Below, one piece after another: positions 35,906-45,492 of a stretch of 64,000 nucleotides of DNA. The notes below the pieces were generated by a model. The model saw only the letters and a list, made by a program, of their open reading frames with translations. It made no database searches and was not told the origin of the DNA. Source of the stretch: DASVBE01 sp963770375 (GTDB lineage: Bacteria; Actinomycetota; Actinomycetes; Streptosporangiales; Streptosporangiaceae); contig CAVYPM010000017.1 in the NCBI GenBank assembly GCA_963770375.1, positions 248,001-312,000 of the forward strand, read 5' to 3'. A program made the translations under genes and the position numbers. Numbering within the stretch: position 1 is the stretch's first letter; each line of letters opens with the position of its first letter.

Positions 35906-37149
35906 CGGACCGGCGGGCCGTCAGCGGTCCTGGGCCGGCCGGTGAGCACCTCGCCGGCCGCGCGCTGCCCGGACCGCAAGGCGCCTTCCATCAGGCCGGC
36001 CCAGTGGCCGGCGGTGTGCTCGCCGGCGAAATGGATGCGGCCGGCCGGGGCGGCCAGAACGGCCGGATCGGCTGTGGCTGCCGTGACCGTGTCCGCCGAG
36101 TACGACTGGCCGGCCCATGGGTCGTCGTTCCAGGTGGTGAGGACCGCGCCGGCCGGATCGGGGTCCAGTTCCGGGCGCAGCGCCGCGGCCTGCCCCGCCC
36201 AGGTGGCCGGCCCGTCGCTGACCTCCAGGTCGGCCAGGCCCTGCTCGGTCCCGGCGAACGCGTGCAGGACCGGCTGGACCTGGCCGGTTCTGTCGGCCGC
36301 GGTCCAGGTCCAGAACCGGCCGGGCACGCTCTGCACCGCGGACGCCGGCGCGGCTTTGCTCAGTGGCATATGCAGCTTGGCGTTGTGCGCGAGTCCGCTG
36401 CGCTCCCACGCGGCCCGCTGCCGGCCGGGGACGGGCGGCACGATCGGCAGCCGGCGCAGCACGGCCATCGGCACCGCGATGACCGCGGCGTCGCCGGTCA
36501 CGGTTCCGGTCGCGGTGCTCAGGTGCACCCCGTGCTGGTCCTGCTGCACGGCGCGGACCGGGCTGGCCAGCCGCACCGCTGAGCCGAGCCGCCGGGCCAG
36601 GCCGGTGGCCACCTGCTGGTTGCCGCCGGCCACCCGCCAGCTTGGCCGCCCGCCGAACCCGGCGGTCGCATCCTCGGCCACCGCCGCGGAGAGCTGGTCG
36701 GTACTCATCCCCGAGGTTGTCTCCATCCGGGCGATGTACGCGGCCAGGGCCGCGGGCTCGCCCGGCCAGCCGGCGGCCACCTCGGCGAGGGAGGTTCCGG
36801 GGGCCGCGGCCGCCGCGGCCTCAGCCACCCAGGCCGCGCACTCGCCCACCTGCGCGGCGGTGGCTGGCCCGCCGCCGCGCGGCTCACGTTCGTAGTAGGA
36901 CATCACGGTGTCCGCGAGTTCCAGGCCGAGTTCGCCGAGCGTCTCGCGCAGCACGTCGTAGCCGTCCAGGACGAACTCGGCGCCCCGCTCGATCACCGTC
37001 CGCGGATCGCCGGGTATCAGCTCCTGGGACCAGACCCGGCCCCCGACCCGGTCGCGTGCCTCCAGCACGACGACGTCACAGCCCCGCTGGGTGAGCTGCC
37101 ACGCCGCCATCAGCCCGGCGAATCCCGCCCCTGCCACCACGACCCTCAC
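35902..37149 (-). CDS. Flavin monoamine oxidase family protein
   Basis: About 415 residues. FAD Rossmann motif VVVAGAGFAGLMAAWQL, then LEARDRVGGRVWS, and the C-terminal IHFAGEHTAGHWAGLMEGAL of the amine oxidase family. The substrate is not evident (amines, amino acids or carotenoid-like compounds). GTG 37149 is chosen, not GTG 37155, because GGAGG sits 5 bases from it and abuts the other. Confidence 0.85.
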   Translation of the reverse strand: MRVVVAGAGFAGLMAAWQLTQRGCDVVVLEARDRVGGRVWSQELIPGDPRTVIERGAEFVLDGYDVLRETLGELGLELADTVMSYYEREPRGGGPATAAQVGECAAWVAEAAAAAAPGTSLAEVAAGWPGEPAALAAYIARMETTSGMSTDQLSAAVAEDATAGFGGRPSWRVAGGNQQVATGLARRLGSAVRLASPVRAVQQDQHGVHLSTATGTVTGDAAVIAVPMAVLRRLPIVPPVPGRQRAAWERSGLAHNAKLHMPLSKAAPASAVQSVPGRFWTWTAADRTGQVQPVLHAFAGTEQGLADLEVSDGPATWAGQAAALRPELDPDPAGAVLTTWNDDPWAGQSYSADTVTAATADPAVLAAPAGRIHFAGEHTAGHWAGLMEGALRSGQRAAGEVLTGRPRTADGPPVR

Positions 37150-37238
37150 GCCCACCTCCGGCGCCGACCACGGTTACGGCCAGCGTGTCATGGCTGGCAG
37201 CGGGCGCGCGGGCGGGCTGGGTGGGGAAACATAGGGGT

Positions 37239-38379
37239 GTGACCGAGGCTGCCTCCCTGCGCGACGCCGTGACGTCGCTGTACTCGTCGGATCCCGGCGA
37301 GTTCACCGAACGGCGGAAGGCGCTGGTGGCCCGGGCCCGGGAGGGCGGCGACAAGGCGCTGGCCAAGACCATCGCGGGGCTGCGCAAGCCGACCCGGTCC
37401 GCGTGGGTGGTCAACATGCTGGTCCGTGCCGACCGGTTCGCGGTGTCCCGGATGACCGCGCTGGGCGATGACCTCAGGGACGCCGAGCGGGCCATGGACG
37501 GGACGCGGATCAGGGAGCTGTCCCGGCGGCGCCGCGAGCTGATGGCCAGCCTGCTGCAGCAGGCGTTCAGCGCCGCGGGCCTGGAGTCCCCGCCCGCCGC
37601 CCTGCGCGACGAGGTGACCAGCACGCTGACCGCCGCCCTGGCCGACCCGCGGGTCGCGGAGCAGTTGCGGGCCGGCACGCTGGTCCGCGCCGTCTACCGG
37701 GAGGGCTTCGCGATCCTGGAAGCAGAGGACCCCGCCGCCTGGGCCGACGCGTCGGCCAGCCGCGGCCCGGCCGCCAGGGGCTCCCGCGCCGCAGACCCGG
37801 CCCCGGCTGACGGGGCGGGCGCCGCTCCCGCCAGCACCCGGCCGGCCCGCCGTCCCGGGCGAAAGGTGACGGCCCCGGAACCGTCCCGGCCGGGCCAGAC
37901 CGCGGACGGGCCGCGCCAGGCCGGCCCCGGCGCCCGGCGGTCATGCGGAACCAGACGGCCAGGCCGGGCGAGGTGGCCGGGCGCCAGGTGAGGCCACGGC
38001 CGGCCGTGCCGCGCAGAAGGGGTCGCGGCAGGAGCAGGCAGCGCGGGTCCGCGCGGACCGGGAACGCGCCGCGCGGGACCGGGCCGAGCAGGACCGGCTC
38101 GCCCGCGAGCGGGCCCGGCAGGAGCAGGAAACCCGCGCCCGGCGGGAGCGCGAGGCGCGCCAGGCGGCGCTGGCCGAGGCCCGGCAGGCCGCGGCCGACG
38201 CCGACCAGGCGGCCACCGCCGCAGCGCGCGAGGAAGAGGACGCCTCCACGTCCGTCCGGGCGCTGACCGAGCAGCTTGCCCAGGCCCGCCAGCGGCACGC
38301 CGAAGCCCGCGTCAACGCCCGCCAAGCCCAGGCCGCCCAGCGCCGAGCCCAGGAACGCCTCACCCGCCTGCGCGACTAA
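37239..38379 (+). CDS. Coiled-coil, Arg/Glu/Ala-rich protein of unknown function, one frameshift
   Basis: Codons from GTG 37239 encode TEAASLRDAVTSLYSSDPGE and KPTRSAWVVNMLVRADRFAV, conserved in a group of actinobacterial hypothetical proteins. A Pro/Ala-rich linker follows. Near 37,940 the register changes, after which a long Arg/Glu/Gln coiled coil (ARERARQEQETRARREREAR onwards) continues to TAA 38377-38379. Total length about 379 residues if repaired. No enzyme motif. Function unknown. Confidence 0.7.
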
Positions 38380-38819
38380 GGGAGCATCAGAGCGGGGCGA
38401 GGCGGGTGCTGAGCAGGCAGAACTCATTGCGGGAAATCCCGGCTGCCCATCGAAGTCAACGCCACCGACCGCGATCAGGACACCGAGCTCGAGCGCCTTC
38501 TGAAGCTCGGTGCAGGAGCAGCGGCAGGATTGTCCCTCGCCATTGTCCTCGCCGCTTCCTGGCGCTCTAGTGTCCAGCGGCTGGGCGGCTTTGGATTCGC
38601 GCCTATCAGGAAGCGGGGAGGAGCAGGCAGCTAATGGGCTGGTTGGCTTGGTGTCTCAAAGTCAGCCGGGCGGCGGTCGCTTGTCGCACGTCACGGTGAT
38701 CGAGCGCCTGGACTTGCCCCGGCCCGGCGCTACGGGCTATCACATCGGTTATCCCGGATGCCAATGCCGAAGTCAGCGACCGCCGGGCAGGGCGGGCGGC
38801 CGCAGCGGCGGCAGGCGGG
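38380..38819. other. 440-base gap before lexA1 with gene debris
   Basis: Besides the VOC pieces (38391-38517) the plus frame stays open to TAA at ~38,634 (GAAAGLSLAIVLAASWRSSV and more) without recognisable homology. Bases 38,640-38,819 have mixed composition, lower in GC than neighbouring genes, and no gene I can support. It reads as eroded sequence. Confidence 0.4.
38391..38517. pseudogene. Rearranged remnant of a VOC (glyoxalase-like) protein gene, pieces in opposite directions
   Basis: On the minus strand, 38391-38438 reads (I)SRNEFCLLSTRLAPL-stop, the usual C-terminus of a VOC/glyoxalase-like protein (family form ...EGNEFCLL...). On the plus strand, 38434-38514 reads KSRLPIEVNATDRDQDTELE then RLLKLGA, an upstream part of the same family. 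The two pieces meet tail to tail at CGGGAAATCCCG (38430-38441), a near-palindrome. This looks like an inversion or fold-back joining within a decaying gene. Confidence 0.55.
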
Positions 38820-39518
<699 letters not shown>

Positions 39519-39576
39519 GTCCGGCCTCCGGCATCGTGGTTGGTGGGAGCAACGCTACTGAGCCGGGGAGGGGAAA

Positions 39577-39592
39577 TCAAACTTGTATTCGA
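39577..39592 (-). promoter_or_regulatory. Candidate LexA (SOS) box upstream of lexA1
   Basis: Minus strand TCGAATACAAGTTTGA: the TCGAAC-N4-GTTCGA operator with two substitutions, and the same GTTTGA half site as the lexA2 box. Confidence 0.5.
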
Positions 39593-39680
39593 AAGAGCGA
39601 TGAACGTATTCTGGTTATCGAGCACCTGTTCTGCCGGAGCCCGCCATCGGCCCCCAGAGGGCGAGCCCCGCAGCCGTCGG

Positions 39681-39716
39681 CCACGGGGTGATGGGACCGG
39701 CCCCATCACCCCGTGG
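39681..39716 (-). terminator. Strong hairpin after nrdJ
   Basis: CCACGGGGTGATGGG (39681-39695) pairs perfectly over 15 bp with 39702-39716; the loop is 6 bases. No U tract follows on the minus strand, the form common in actinobacteria. It lies 48 bases past the nrdJ stop and insulates lexA1. Confidence 0.75.
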
Positions 39717-39763
39717 ACCAGCGGCGAAGTGCCACCGTGGCTAGATCGGTGGCTAGCTCCGGG

Positions 39764-42613
39764 CTAGCTGCAGCCGCTGGTGGAACCGCAGCCCTCACAG
39801 ACGTAGCAGCTGCCGGCCGGGCGCATCTTCGTGCCGCAGGTGAGGCAGAGCGGCGCGTCGGCGCTGCGGCCCTGGTGCGACTCGATCAGCTCCATCGAGC
39901 TGTGCGGGTGCGCCGGCACCGGCTCCTGCGCGGCCCGGCTGGGCGGGGCGGGCTCGACCGGGACGGGCTCGACCGGGACGGACTGGGCCATCTCGACGGG
40001 GTCGGCCTCCTCGGGCGTGTACCCGGCGCCCTCGTTGTCGAGCTGGGCGGTCCGCTCGGCGGCGGACAGGATGCTCAGCTCGGCCCGCTGCTCGTAAGGG
40101 AGGTGGTCCAGGGCCAGGCGGCGGAAGATGTAGTCGATGACCGAGCTGGCGATCCGGATGTCCGGGTCGTCGGTCATGCCGGCCGGCTCGAACCGCATGT
40201 TGGTGAACTTGGCCACGTACGACTCGAGCGGGATGCCGTACTGCAGGCCCACCGAGATCGCCACCGAGAAAGCGTCCATAACCCCGGCCAGCGTCGAGCC
40301 CTGCTTGCCGAGCTTCAGGAACACCTCGCCGACGCCGTCGTCGGGGTACTCCGAGGCGGTCATGTAGCCCTCGGCGCCGGACACGGAGAACCGGGTCACG
40401 GTGGCGGAGCGCCGCTTGGGCAGGCGGCGGCGGACCGGGCGGACCTCGTGCGGAACGGGGGCCGCGGCCGGCGCCGGGGCCTGCACTTCGGCCTGCTTCT
40501 TCTTGGCCACCGACAGCGGCTGGCCGACCTTGCAGTTGTCCCGGTAGATGGCCAGCGCCTTGAGGCCGAGCTTCCAGCCCTCGAAGTAGATCTTCTCGAC
40601 GTCGTCGATGGTGGCCGACTCGGGCAGGTTCACGGTCTTGCTGATCGCCCCGGACAGCGCGGGCTGGACCGCGGCCATCATCCGGACGTGGCCCATCGGG
40701 CTGATGGCCCGCTCCCCCATCGCGCAGTCGAACACCTCGTAGTGCTCGGGCTTCAGGCCGGGCGCGTTGATCACGTGGCCGTGCTCGGCGATGTACTCGA
40801 TGATCGCCTCGGCCTGCTCCGGCTGGTAGCCGAGGTTCTTCAGGGCCCGCGGCACGGTCTGGTTGACGATCTGCATGGAGCCGCCGCCGACCAGCTTCTT
40901 GAACTTGACCAGGGCCAGGTCGGGCTCCACACCGGTGGTGTCGCAGTCCATCATGAGGCCGATGGTGCCGGTGGGGGCGAGCAGCGAGGCCTGCGCGTTG
41001 CGGTAGCCGTGCGACTCGCCGAGGGTGAGGGTGTCCTGCCAGGCGTGGTTGGCCGCGGCCAGGATGATCTCGTCCATGCCGCCCACGGCCCGGATCCGGG
41101 CGCTGGCCTCGGCGTGCTTGGCCATCACGCGCTTGTGCGCGGCTTCGTTCCGCGAATATCCGTCATACGGCCCGACGACGCGGGCCAGCTCGGCCGAGCG
41201 GCGGTAGGCGGTGCCGGTCATCAGGGACGTGATCGCGGCGGCGATCGCCCGTCCGCCATCGGAGTCATAGGCGTGGCCGGTGGCCATCAGCAGCGCGCCG
41301 AGGTTGGCGTAGCCGATGCCGAGCTGGCGGTACGCGCGCGTGGTCTCGGCGATCTTCTCGGTCGGGAAGTCGGCGAAGCAGATCGAGATGTCCATCGCGG
41401 TGATGATCAGCTCGGTGATCCGCTGGAACTTCTCGACGTCGAAGGTGTCGTCGTGGCGGAGGAACTTCAGCAGGTTGATGCTGGCCAGGTTGCAGGACGA
41501 GTTGTCCAGGTGGACGTACTCGGAGCAGGGGTTGCTGGCGCTGATCCGGCCGGACTCGGGGCAGGTGTGCCAGCCGTTGATGGCACCGTCGTACTGGATG
41601 CCGGGGTCGGCGCACTCCCAGGCGGCCTTGGCCATCTTGCGGAACAGGTCCTTGGCGTCGGCAGTCTCGAGGACCTCGCCGGTCTGGCGGGACGTCATGC
41701 CGAACGTGCCGCCGGACTCGACCGCGCGCATGAAGTCGTCGTTGACCCGGACCGAGTTGTTGGCGTTCTGGTACTGGACGCTGGTGATGTCCTTGCCGCC
41801 GAGGTCCATGTCGAAGCCGGCGTCGCGGAGGACGCGGATCTTGTCCTCTTCGCGGGCCTTGGTCTCGATGAACTCCTCGACGTCCGGGTGGTCGACGTCG
41901 AGGACGACCATCTTGGCGGCACGGCGGGTCGCGCCGCCGGACTTGATCGTGCCGGCCGAGGCGTCCGCGCCGCGCATGAACGACACCGGGCCGCTGGCGG
42001 TGCCGCCGGAGCTCAGGAGCTCCTTGCTGGAGCGGATGCGGGAGAGGTTGACGCCGGCGCCGGAGCCGCCCTTGAAGATGAGGCCTTCTTCCCTGTACCA
42101 CTCCAGGATCGAGTCCATCGTGTCGTCGACGGCCAGGATGAAGCAGGCGGAGACCTGCTGCGGGGAGGCCGTGCCGACGTTGAACCAGACCGGCGAGTTG
42201 AAGCTGAAGATCTGGTGGACGAGGGCGTACTTCAGCTCGTGCTCGAAGATCTCGGCGTCCTTGCCGCTGGCGAAGTAGCCGTTCTGGCGGCCGGCGGCGA
42301 CGTAGACGCCGACGACGCGGTCGATCAGCTGGCGGAGGCTGGTCTCCCGCTGCGGCGTGCCGACGGCGCCGCGGAAGTACTTGGTGGTGACGATGTTCGC
42401 GGCGTTGACCGACCAGAAGTCGGGGAACTCGACGCCGCGCTGCTCGAAGTTGACCGAGCCGTCCCGCCAGTTGGTCATCACGACATCACGGCGCTCCCAG
42501 GTGACTTCGTCATAGGGATGCGTGCCGGCGCGGGTATGGATCCGGCGCATCGTCAGCCCCTTGCGTGCGCCCTTGCCACCCTGCCGTGCCGACCCGCTGG
42601 CCGTCTCGGTCAT
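39764..42613 (-). CDS. nrdJ: Adenosylcobalamin-dependent (class II) ribonucleotide reductase
   Basis: 949 residues; makes deoxynucleotides with coenzyme B12, independent of oxygen. Visible: FNSPVWFNVGT, the active-site region NPCSEYVHLDNSSCNLASIN (Cys, Glu and Asn), GGSGAGVNLSRIRSS, and a C-terminal zinc-ribbon-like tail CLTCGTKM...CEGCGSTSGCS with redox cysteines. The frame is open to 42901, but GGGGGAGGAA directly precedes ATG 42613 (MTETASGSARQ). Cotranscribed with nrdR, 29 bases upstream. Confidence 0.96.
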   Translation of the reverse strand: MTETASGSARQGGKGARKGLTMRRIHTRAGTHPYDEVTWERRDVVMTNWRDGSVNFEQRGVEFPDFWSVNAANIVTTKYFRGAVGTPQRETSLRQLIDRVVGVYVAAGRQNGYFASGKDAEIFEHELKYALVHQIFSFNSPVWFNVGTASPQQVSACFILAVDDTMDSILEWYREEGLIFKGGSGAGVNLSRIRSSKELLSSGGTASGPVSFMRGADASAGTIKSGGATRRAAKMVVLDVDHPDVEEFIETKAREEDKIRVLRDAGFDMDLGGKDITSVQYQNANNSVRVNDDFMRAVESGGTFGMTSRQTGEVLETADAKDLFRKMAKAAWECADPGIQYDGAINGWHTCPESGRISASNPCSEYVHLDNSSCNLASINLLKFLRHDDTFDVEKFQRITELIITAMDISICFADFPTEKIAETTRAYRQLGIGYANLGALLMATGHAYDSDGGRAIAAAITSLMTGTAYRRSAELARVVGPYDGYSRNEAAHKRVMAKHAEASARIRAVGGMDEIILAAANHAWQDTLTLGESHGYRNAQASLLAPTGTIGLMMDCDTTGVEPDLALVKFKKLVGGGSMQIVNQTVPRALKNLGYQPEQAEAIIEYIAEHGHVINAPGLKPEHYEVFDCAMGERAISPMGHVRMMAAVQPALSGAISKTVNLPESATIDDVEKIYFEGWKLGLKALAIYRDNCKVGQPLSVAKKKQAEVQAPAPAAAPVPHEVRPVRRRLPKRRSATVTRFSVSGAEGYMTASEYPDDGVGEVFLKLGKQGSTLAGVMDAFSVAISVGLQYGIPLESYVAKFTNMRFEPAGMTDDPDIRIASSVIDYIFRRLALDHLPYEQRAELSILSAAERTAQLDNEGAGYTPEEADPVEMAQSVPVEPVPVEPAPPSRAAQEPVPAHPHSSMELIESHQGRSADAPLCLTCGTKMRPAGSCYVCEGCGSTSGCS

Positions 42614-42642
42614 TTCCTCCCCCTTCAGGGATCTGATCCGGT

Positions 42643-43353
42643 TTACCTGTTGCTTTGTGGCCCCCGCCCGGGCCGTTCGCATGCCTGCCGGCTGCTGCCC
42701 GGTGCTACCGGGCTGACGCGCGCAGCCCGGGCCGGGCTTGGTCCGGGCTGCGCGGCCCGTCCTGCGTCCCGGGCCCCGGGCCCGGGACGGCCAGGCCCGC
42801 CGCGGCCGTGACGGCCGGGGGGTCCTGGTGGTCCGGACGGGCGCTGGGCCGGCCCCGTGCTGGGGTCCGGCCTCGTTGCGGGGCCGGCCCCGTCGGGCCA
42901 CGTGCCTGCGCGGGCGGCGCGCAGCGTGGCGATTTCGGCCTCGAAGTCGGAGAGCGATTCGAAGCTGCGGTAGACCGAGGCGAACCGCAGGTAGGCCACC
43001 TCGTCAAGTTCGCGGAGCGGGCCCAGGATGGCCAGGCCCACGTCGTGGGACGGGACCTCAGCGCAGCCACGGGCCCGGATGGCTTCCTCGACCCGCTGAG
43101 CCAGGATGGCCAGCTGGTCCTCGGTTACCGGGCGGCCCTGGCAGGCCCTCCGCACCCCGTTGGTGATCTTCTCCCGGGTGAACGGCTCGGTGACGCCGCT
43201 CCGCTTGCTCACCATCAGGATGACTGTTTCCTGGGTGGTGAACCGGCGGCCGCAGCCGGGGCAGGACCGGCGCCGGCGGATGGCGGCGCCATCGTCCGCA
43301 GTCCGGCTGTCGATGACCCGGCTATCGGGATTGCGGCAGTAGGGGCAGAACAT
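42643..43353 (-). CDS. nrdR: NrdR, ATP/dATP-sensing repressor of ribonucleotide reductase genes
   Basis: 236 residues; typical NrdR is ~150-180, and the extra ~80 here form a Gly/Pro/Arg-rich tail after TLRAARAG. Zinc ribbon CPYCRNPDSRV...CPGCGRRFTTQE (about 3-35), then the ATP cone VSKRSGVTEPFTREKITNGV (about 47-66). ATG 43353 follows GGAGG by 8 bases; the GTG at 43362 is too close to it. Upstream are two NrdR boxes, so it should repress itself and nrdJ. The tail lies in very GC-rich sequence, so a frame error near its end is possible. Confidence 0.93.
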   Translation of the reverse strand: MFCPYCRNPDSRVIDSRTADDGAAIRRRRSCPGCGRRFTTQETVILMVSKRSGVTEPFTREKITNGVRRACQGRPVTEDQLAILAQRVEEAIRARGCAEVPSHDVGLAILGPLRELDEVAYLRFASVYRSFESLSDFEAEIATLRAARAGTWPDGAGPATRPDPSTGPAQRPSGPPGPPGRHGRGGPGRPGPGARDAGRAAQPGPSPARAARVSPVAPGSSRQACERPGRGPQSNR

Positions 43354-43388
43354 CGCACTCACCTCCCCGGCCGATCAAACCCCGAGAA

Positions 43389-43436
43389 ACACAACCTATA
43401 GCAAAATCACACCGATGTAACTACTAGATATTGTGG
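43389..43436 (-). promoter_or_regulatory. Two NrdR boxes and promoter upstream of nrdR-nrdJ
   Basis: Minus-strand CCACAATATCTAGTAG (plus 43421-43436) and TTGCTATAGGTTGTGT (43389-43404) each match the 16-bp NrdR palindrome (ACACWATATATWGTGT) at 11-12 positions. Centres are 32 bp apart, the spacing known for NrdR box pairs. A -10-like TATAGG lies inside the second box, so binding would block RNA polymerase. Confidence 0.8.
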
Positions 43437-43734
43437 TCCAGGGCGGGCCCGGACGCAAGTTCCGGCGGCGTGTCCCGGCGCGGCAGGCACAGTTCGCGGG
43501 CGGGCGGGGCCGCCGCCAGTGGCGTCCCGGAGAGAGGATCGCCGCTCGCGTAAGGGAAAGGATGCTGCCCGGCCAGCGTGGGCCGGGCCATCGCCGGCGC
43601 GCCGCGAGCCAGCGCGAAGAGATGGCGGCCCCGGGGTGGCTCCGAGAGTGATGCGGCAGGTGCGACGAAGGCCCGGCGCCGGGCTGGGGCTGGCCCGGCG
43701 CTGGGGAGAGGCGGGCTGGGCGATGACGCCGGGA
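43437..43734. other. ~300-base gap between the LysM gene and the nrdR promoter
   Basis: GC-rich sequence; the open minus frame (43424-43864) is low-complexity Pro/Ala and lacks a start site with a ribosome-binding sequence. No gene, repeat or strong terminator recognised. Confidence 0.4.
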
Positions 43735-44454
43735 TCAGGCGCGCGGGACCCATAGCTGCTGGCCCGGCTGGAGGTTGGTGCTGCTGATCGCGTTGATCTG
43801 CATGATCTGCGGGATCACGGTCCGCGGGTCGGCGGACGGCTCGGCCTGCTGGGCTATGGCCCACAGGGTCTGGCCGGGCAGGACGGTGACGCGGCGCAGG
43901 CCCTGGTAGACGGAGCCGGTGCGGGCGCGCCCGCTGGCGGCCTGGGCGCCGCCCGCAAGGCTGGCCCAGAGGATGGCGATCAGGCCCAGGATCAGGGCCA
44001 GCGCGAAGACGCTGAGCACGAGGCGGCCGCGGCGGGTGAGACGGAGCCCGGTGGACGGTGCGGAGCAGGGGCGGACCGCGGTCGGCGAGCCGGGCCGGAC
44101 CGGGCTGGGACGGGCGGGCGGCCGGCTTGGCTGAGGGGCGCCTGGGCGGGTGGCGGCAGGGGGCCGGTATGCGGCCGGCTGGTCGCTGGGGCGGACTATG
44201 CGCAGGCGCGGAGCGGAGCGGGGGTTACGGGGGGCGCCGGTGAGGACCGCGCGAACATGATGCCGGCTTGGGGTCGCTGGCCGGGCCGGACGGGGAGCGG
44301 CACTCGCACCCGCGGAGACGGTCCTGGCGGCACAACTGGGCGCGGCCAGGCTCGGGCTAGCTGGCTCGGGGCGGCGGGGCTGGGGCACGGCTACCGCCGG
44401 GGATGGCAGGTGGCTGGCTGGCGTGTCGTCTCGCGCCGCGCGAACGATGCTCAT
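43735..44454 (-). CDS. SOS-associated LysM membrane protein (Rv2719c/DivS-position homolog)
   Basis: 239 residues: a long Pro/Ala/Arg-rich cytoplasmic segment (~1-140), one membrane helix (~144-166, LVLSVFALALILGLIAILWA), and a C-terminal LysM domain (VTVLPGQTLWAIAQQAEPSA...NLQPGQQLWVP). In mycobacteria and corynebacteria the gene in this place, divergent from lexA and next to nrdR, is an SOS-induced cell-wall/division suppressor. ATG 44454 follows GGGAGGT by 5 bases. A perfect CGAAC-N4-GTTCG box lies 17 bases upstream. Confidence 0.85.
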   Translation of the reverse strand: MSIVRAARDDTPASHLPSPAVAVPQPRRPEPASPSLAAPSCAARTVSAGASAAPRPARPATPSRHHVRAVLTGAPRNPRSAPRLRIVRPSDQPAAYRPPAATRPGAPQPSRPPARPSPVRPGSPTAVRPCSAPSTGLRLTRRGRLVLSVFALALILGLIAILWASLAGGAQAASGRARTGSVYQGLRRVTVLPGQTLWAIAQQAEPSADPRTVIPQIMQINAISSTNLQPGQQLWVPRA

Positions 44455-44470
44455 CGATACCTCCCAGAAC

Positions 44471-44484
44471 CGAACGGCCGTTCG
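44471..44484. promoter_or_regulatory. LexA (SOS) box, LysM-proximal
   Basis: CGAACGGCCGTTCG is a perfect 14-bp palindrome matching the actinobacterial/Gram-positive SOS box CGAACNNNNGTTCG. It is 17 bases from the LysM start codon. Confidence 0.85.
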
Positions 44485-44571
44485 ATCGTACACCTGTTCT
44501 ATCGCTAATCTGTTCTATCGAACGCCGGCTAGTTCTGTTCTAACCCACGGGTACGACACTTTGAGTTTTCG

Positions 44572-44587
44572 TCGAACAGATGTTTGA
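44572..44587. promoter_or_regulatory. LexA (SOS) box, lexA2-proximal
   Basis: TCGAACAGATGTTTGA: one substitution from TCGAAC-N4-GTTCGA. It is 62 bases before lexA2 and fits autoregulation. Confidence 0.8.
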
Positions 44588-44649
44588 GATCCGGCACGCC
44601 GCGCGCTAGCGTCGGCCGTGAAAGCGAAAATTCAAGCCGGAGGCCCTAG

Positions 44650-45492
44650 ATGAGTACCAGCAACGACGACGGGACCGTGCAGCAGGCCCCCGCGGCCCAG
44701 GGCACGGCGTCGCCCAGTGGCGAGCCCGCCGCCGCAACTGGGACCGCTGCCAAGCCGAAAGGCAAGCCGGGCAGAAAGCCCAGGGGCACCGTTCCGGCGA
44801 TCGTCACCGAACCACCGGACCACCCGGATCCCAGTCACGTGCTGACCTGGCGGCAGCGGAAGGTCCTGCAGGTCATCAGGGAATCCGTGCAGCGCCGCGG
44901 CTACCCGCCGTCCATGCGCGAAATTGGCGAGGCGGTCGGGCTGACCAGCACGTCCAGCGTGTCCTACCAATTGTCGACATTGCAGGCCAAGGGCTACCTC
45001 CGGCGGGACGCGGGCCGCCCGCGGACGGTGGAGGTCCGGCTGCCCGGGCACCCGGCGGTGCGGCCCGACCCGGCCGCCGAAGAAGGCACTCCCCCGATGG
45101 ACATCGCCTCGCAGGAGGCTGCCTACGTCCCGCTGCTGGGCCGGATCGCCGCAGGTGGGCCGATCCTGGCCGAGGAGCAGGTCGAGGACATCTTCCCGCT
45201 CCCCCGGCAGATCGTCGGCGAAGGCACCCTGTTCCTGCTGCACGTCGTCGGGGACTCAATGATGAACGCGGCCATCACCGACGGCGACTGGGTCGTGGTC
45301 CGGCAGCAGCCCGTGGCCGACAACGGTGAGATCGTCGCCGCGATGATCGACGGCGAGGCCACGGTGAAGACGTTCAAGCGGTCCGACGACGGCCACGTCT
45401 GGCTGATGCCGCACAACCCCGCCTACACCCCCATTCCCGGCGACGACGCGGCCATTCTGGGCAAGGTCGTCGCGGTACTGCGGCGCGTCTGA
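44650..45492 (+). CDS. lexA: LexA repressor, paralog 2 (canonical position)
   Basis: 280 residues: a ~62-residue low-complexity N-terminus, winged helix YPPSMREIGEAVGLTSTSSV (about 85-104), cleavage Ala168-Gly169 in GRIAAGGP, Ser203 in VVGDSMMN, Lys240 in ATVKTFKRS. Divergent from the LysM gene as in mycobacteria (Rv2720/Rv2719c), so this is the orthologous SOS repressor. Two SOS boxes lie in the shared promoter region. ATG 44650 follows GGAGG by 6 bases. Confidence 0.96.
   Translation: MSTSNDDGTVQQAPAAQGTASPSGEPAAATGTAAKPKGKPGRKPRGTVPAIVTEPPDHPDPSHVLTWRQRKVLQVIRESVQRRGYPPSMREIGEAVGLTSTSSVSYQLSTLQAKGYLRRDAGRPRTVEVRLPGHPAVRPDPAAEEGTPPMDIASQEAAYVPLLGRIAAGGPILAEEQVEDIFPLPRQIVGEGTLFLLHVVGDSMMNAAITDGDWVVVRQQPVADNGEIVAAMIDGEATVKTFKRSDDGHVWLMPHNPAYTPIPGDDAAILGKVVAVLRRV

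Noticed and set aside
39713..42811. A 1,032-codon open frame on the plus strand opposite nrdJ
   Set aside because: Arises from high GC codon bias; composition is Arg/Gly/Val/Asp-rich and nrdJ motifs on the other strand are complete.
42614..42901. Longer nrdJ start at 42901
   Set aside because: The extra 96 codons are Arg/Pro-rich, overlap nrdR, and lack a ribosome site; GGGGGAGGAA directly precedes ATG 42613.
42614..43440. Cobalamin riboswitch before nrdR-nrdJ
   Set aside because: No B12-box-like sequence or extended leader; NrdR boxes account for control.
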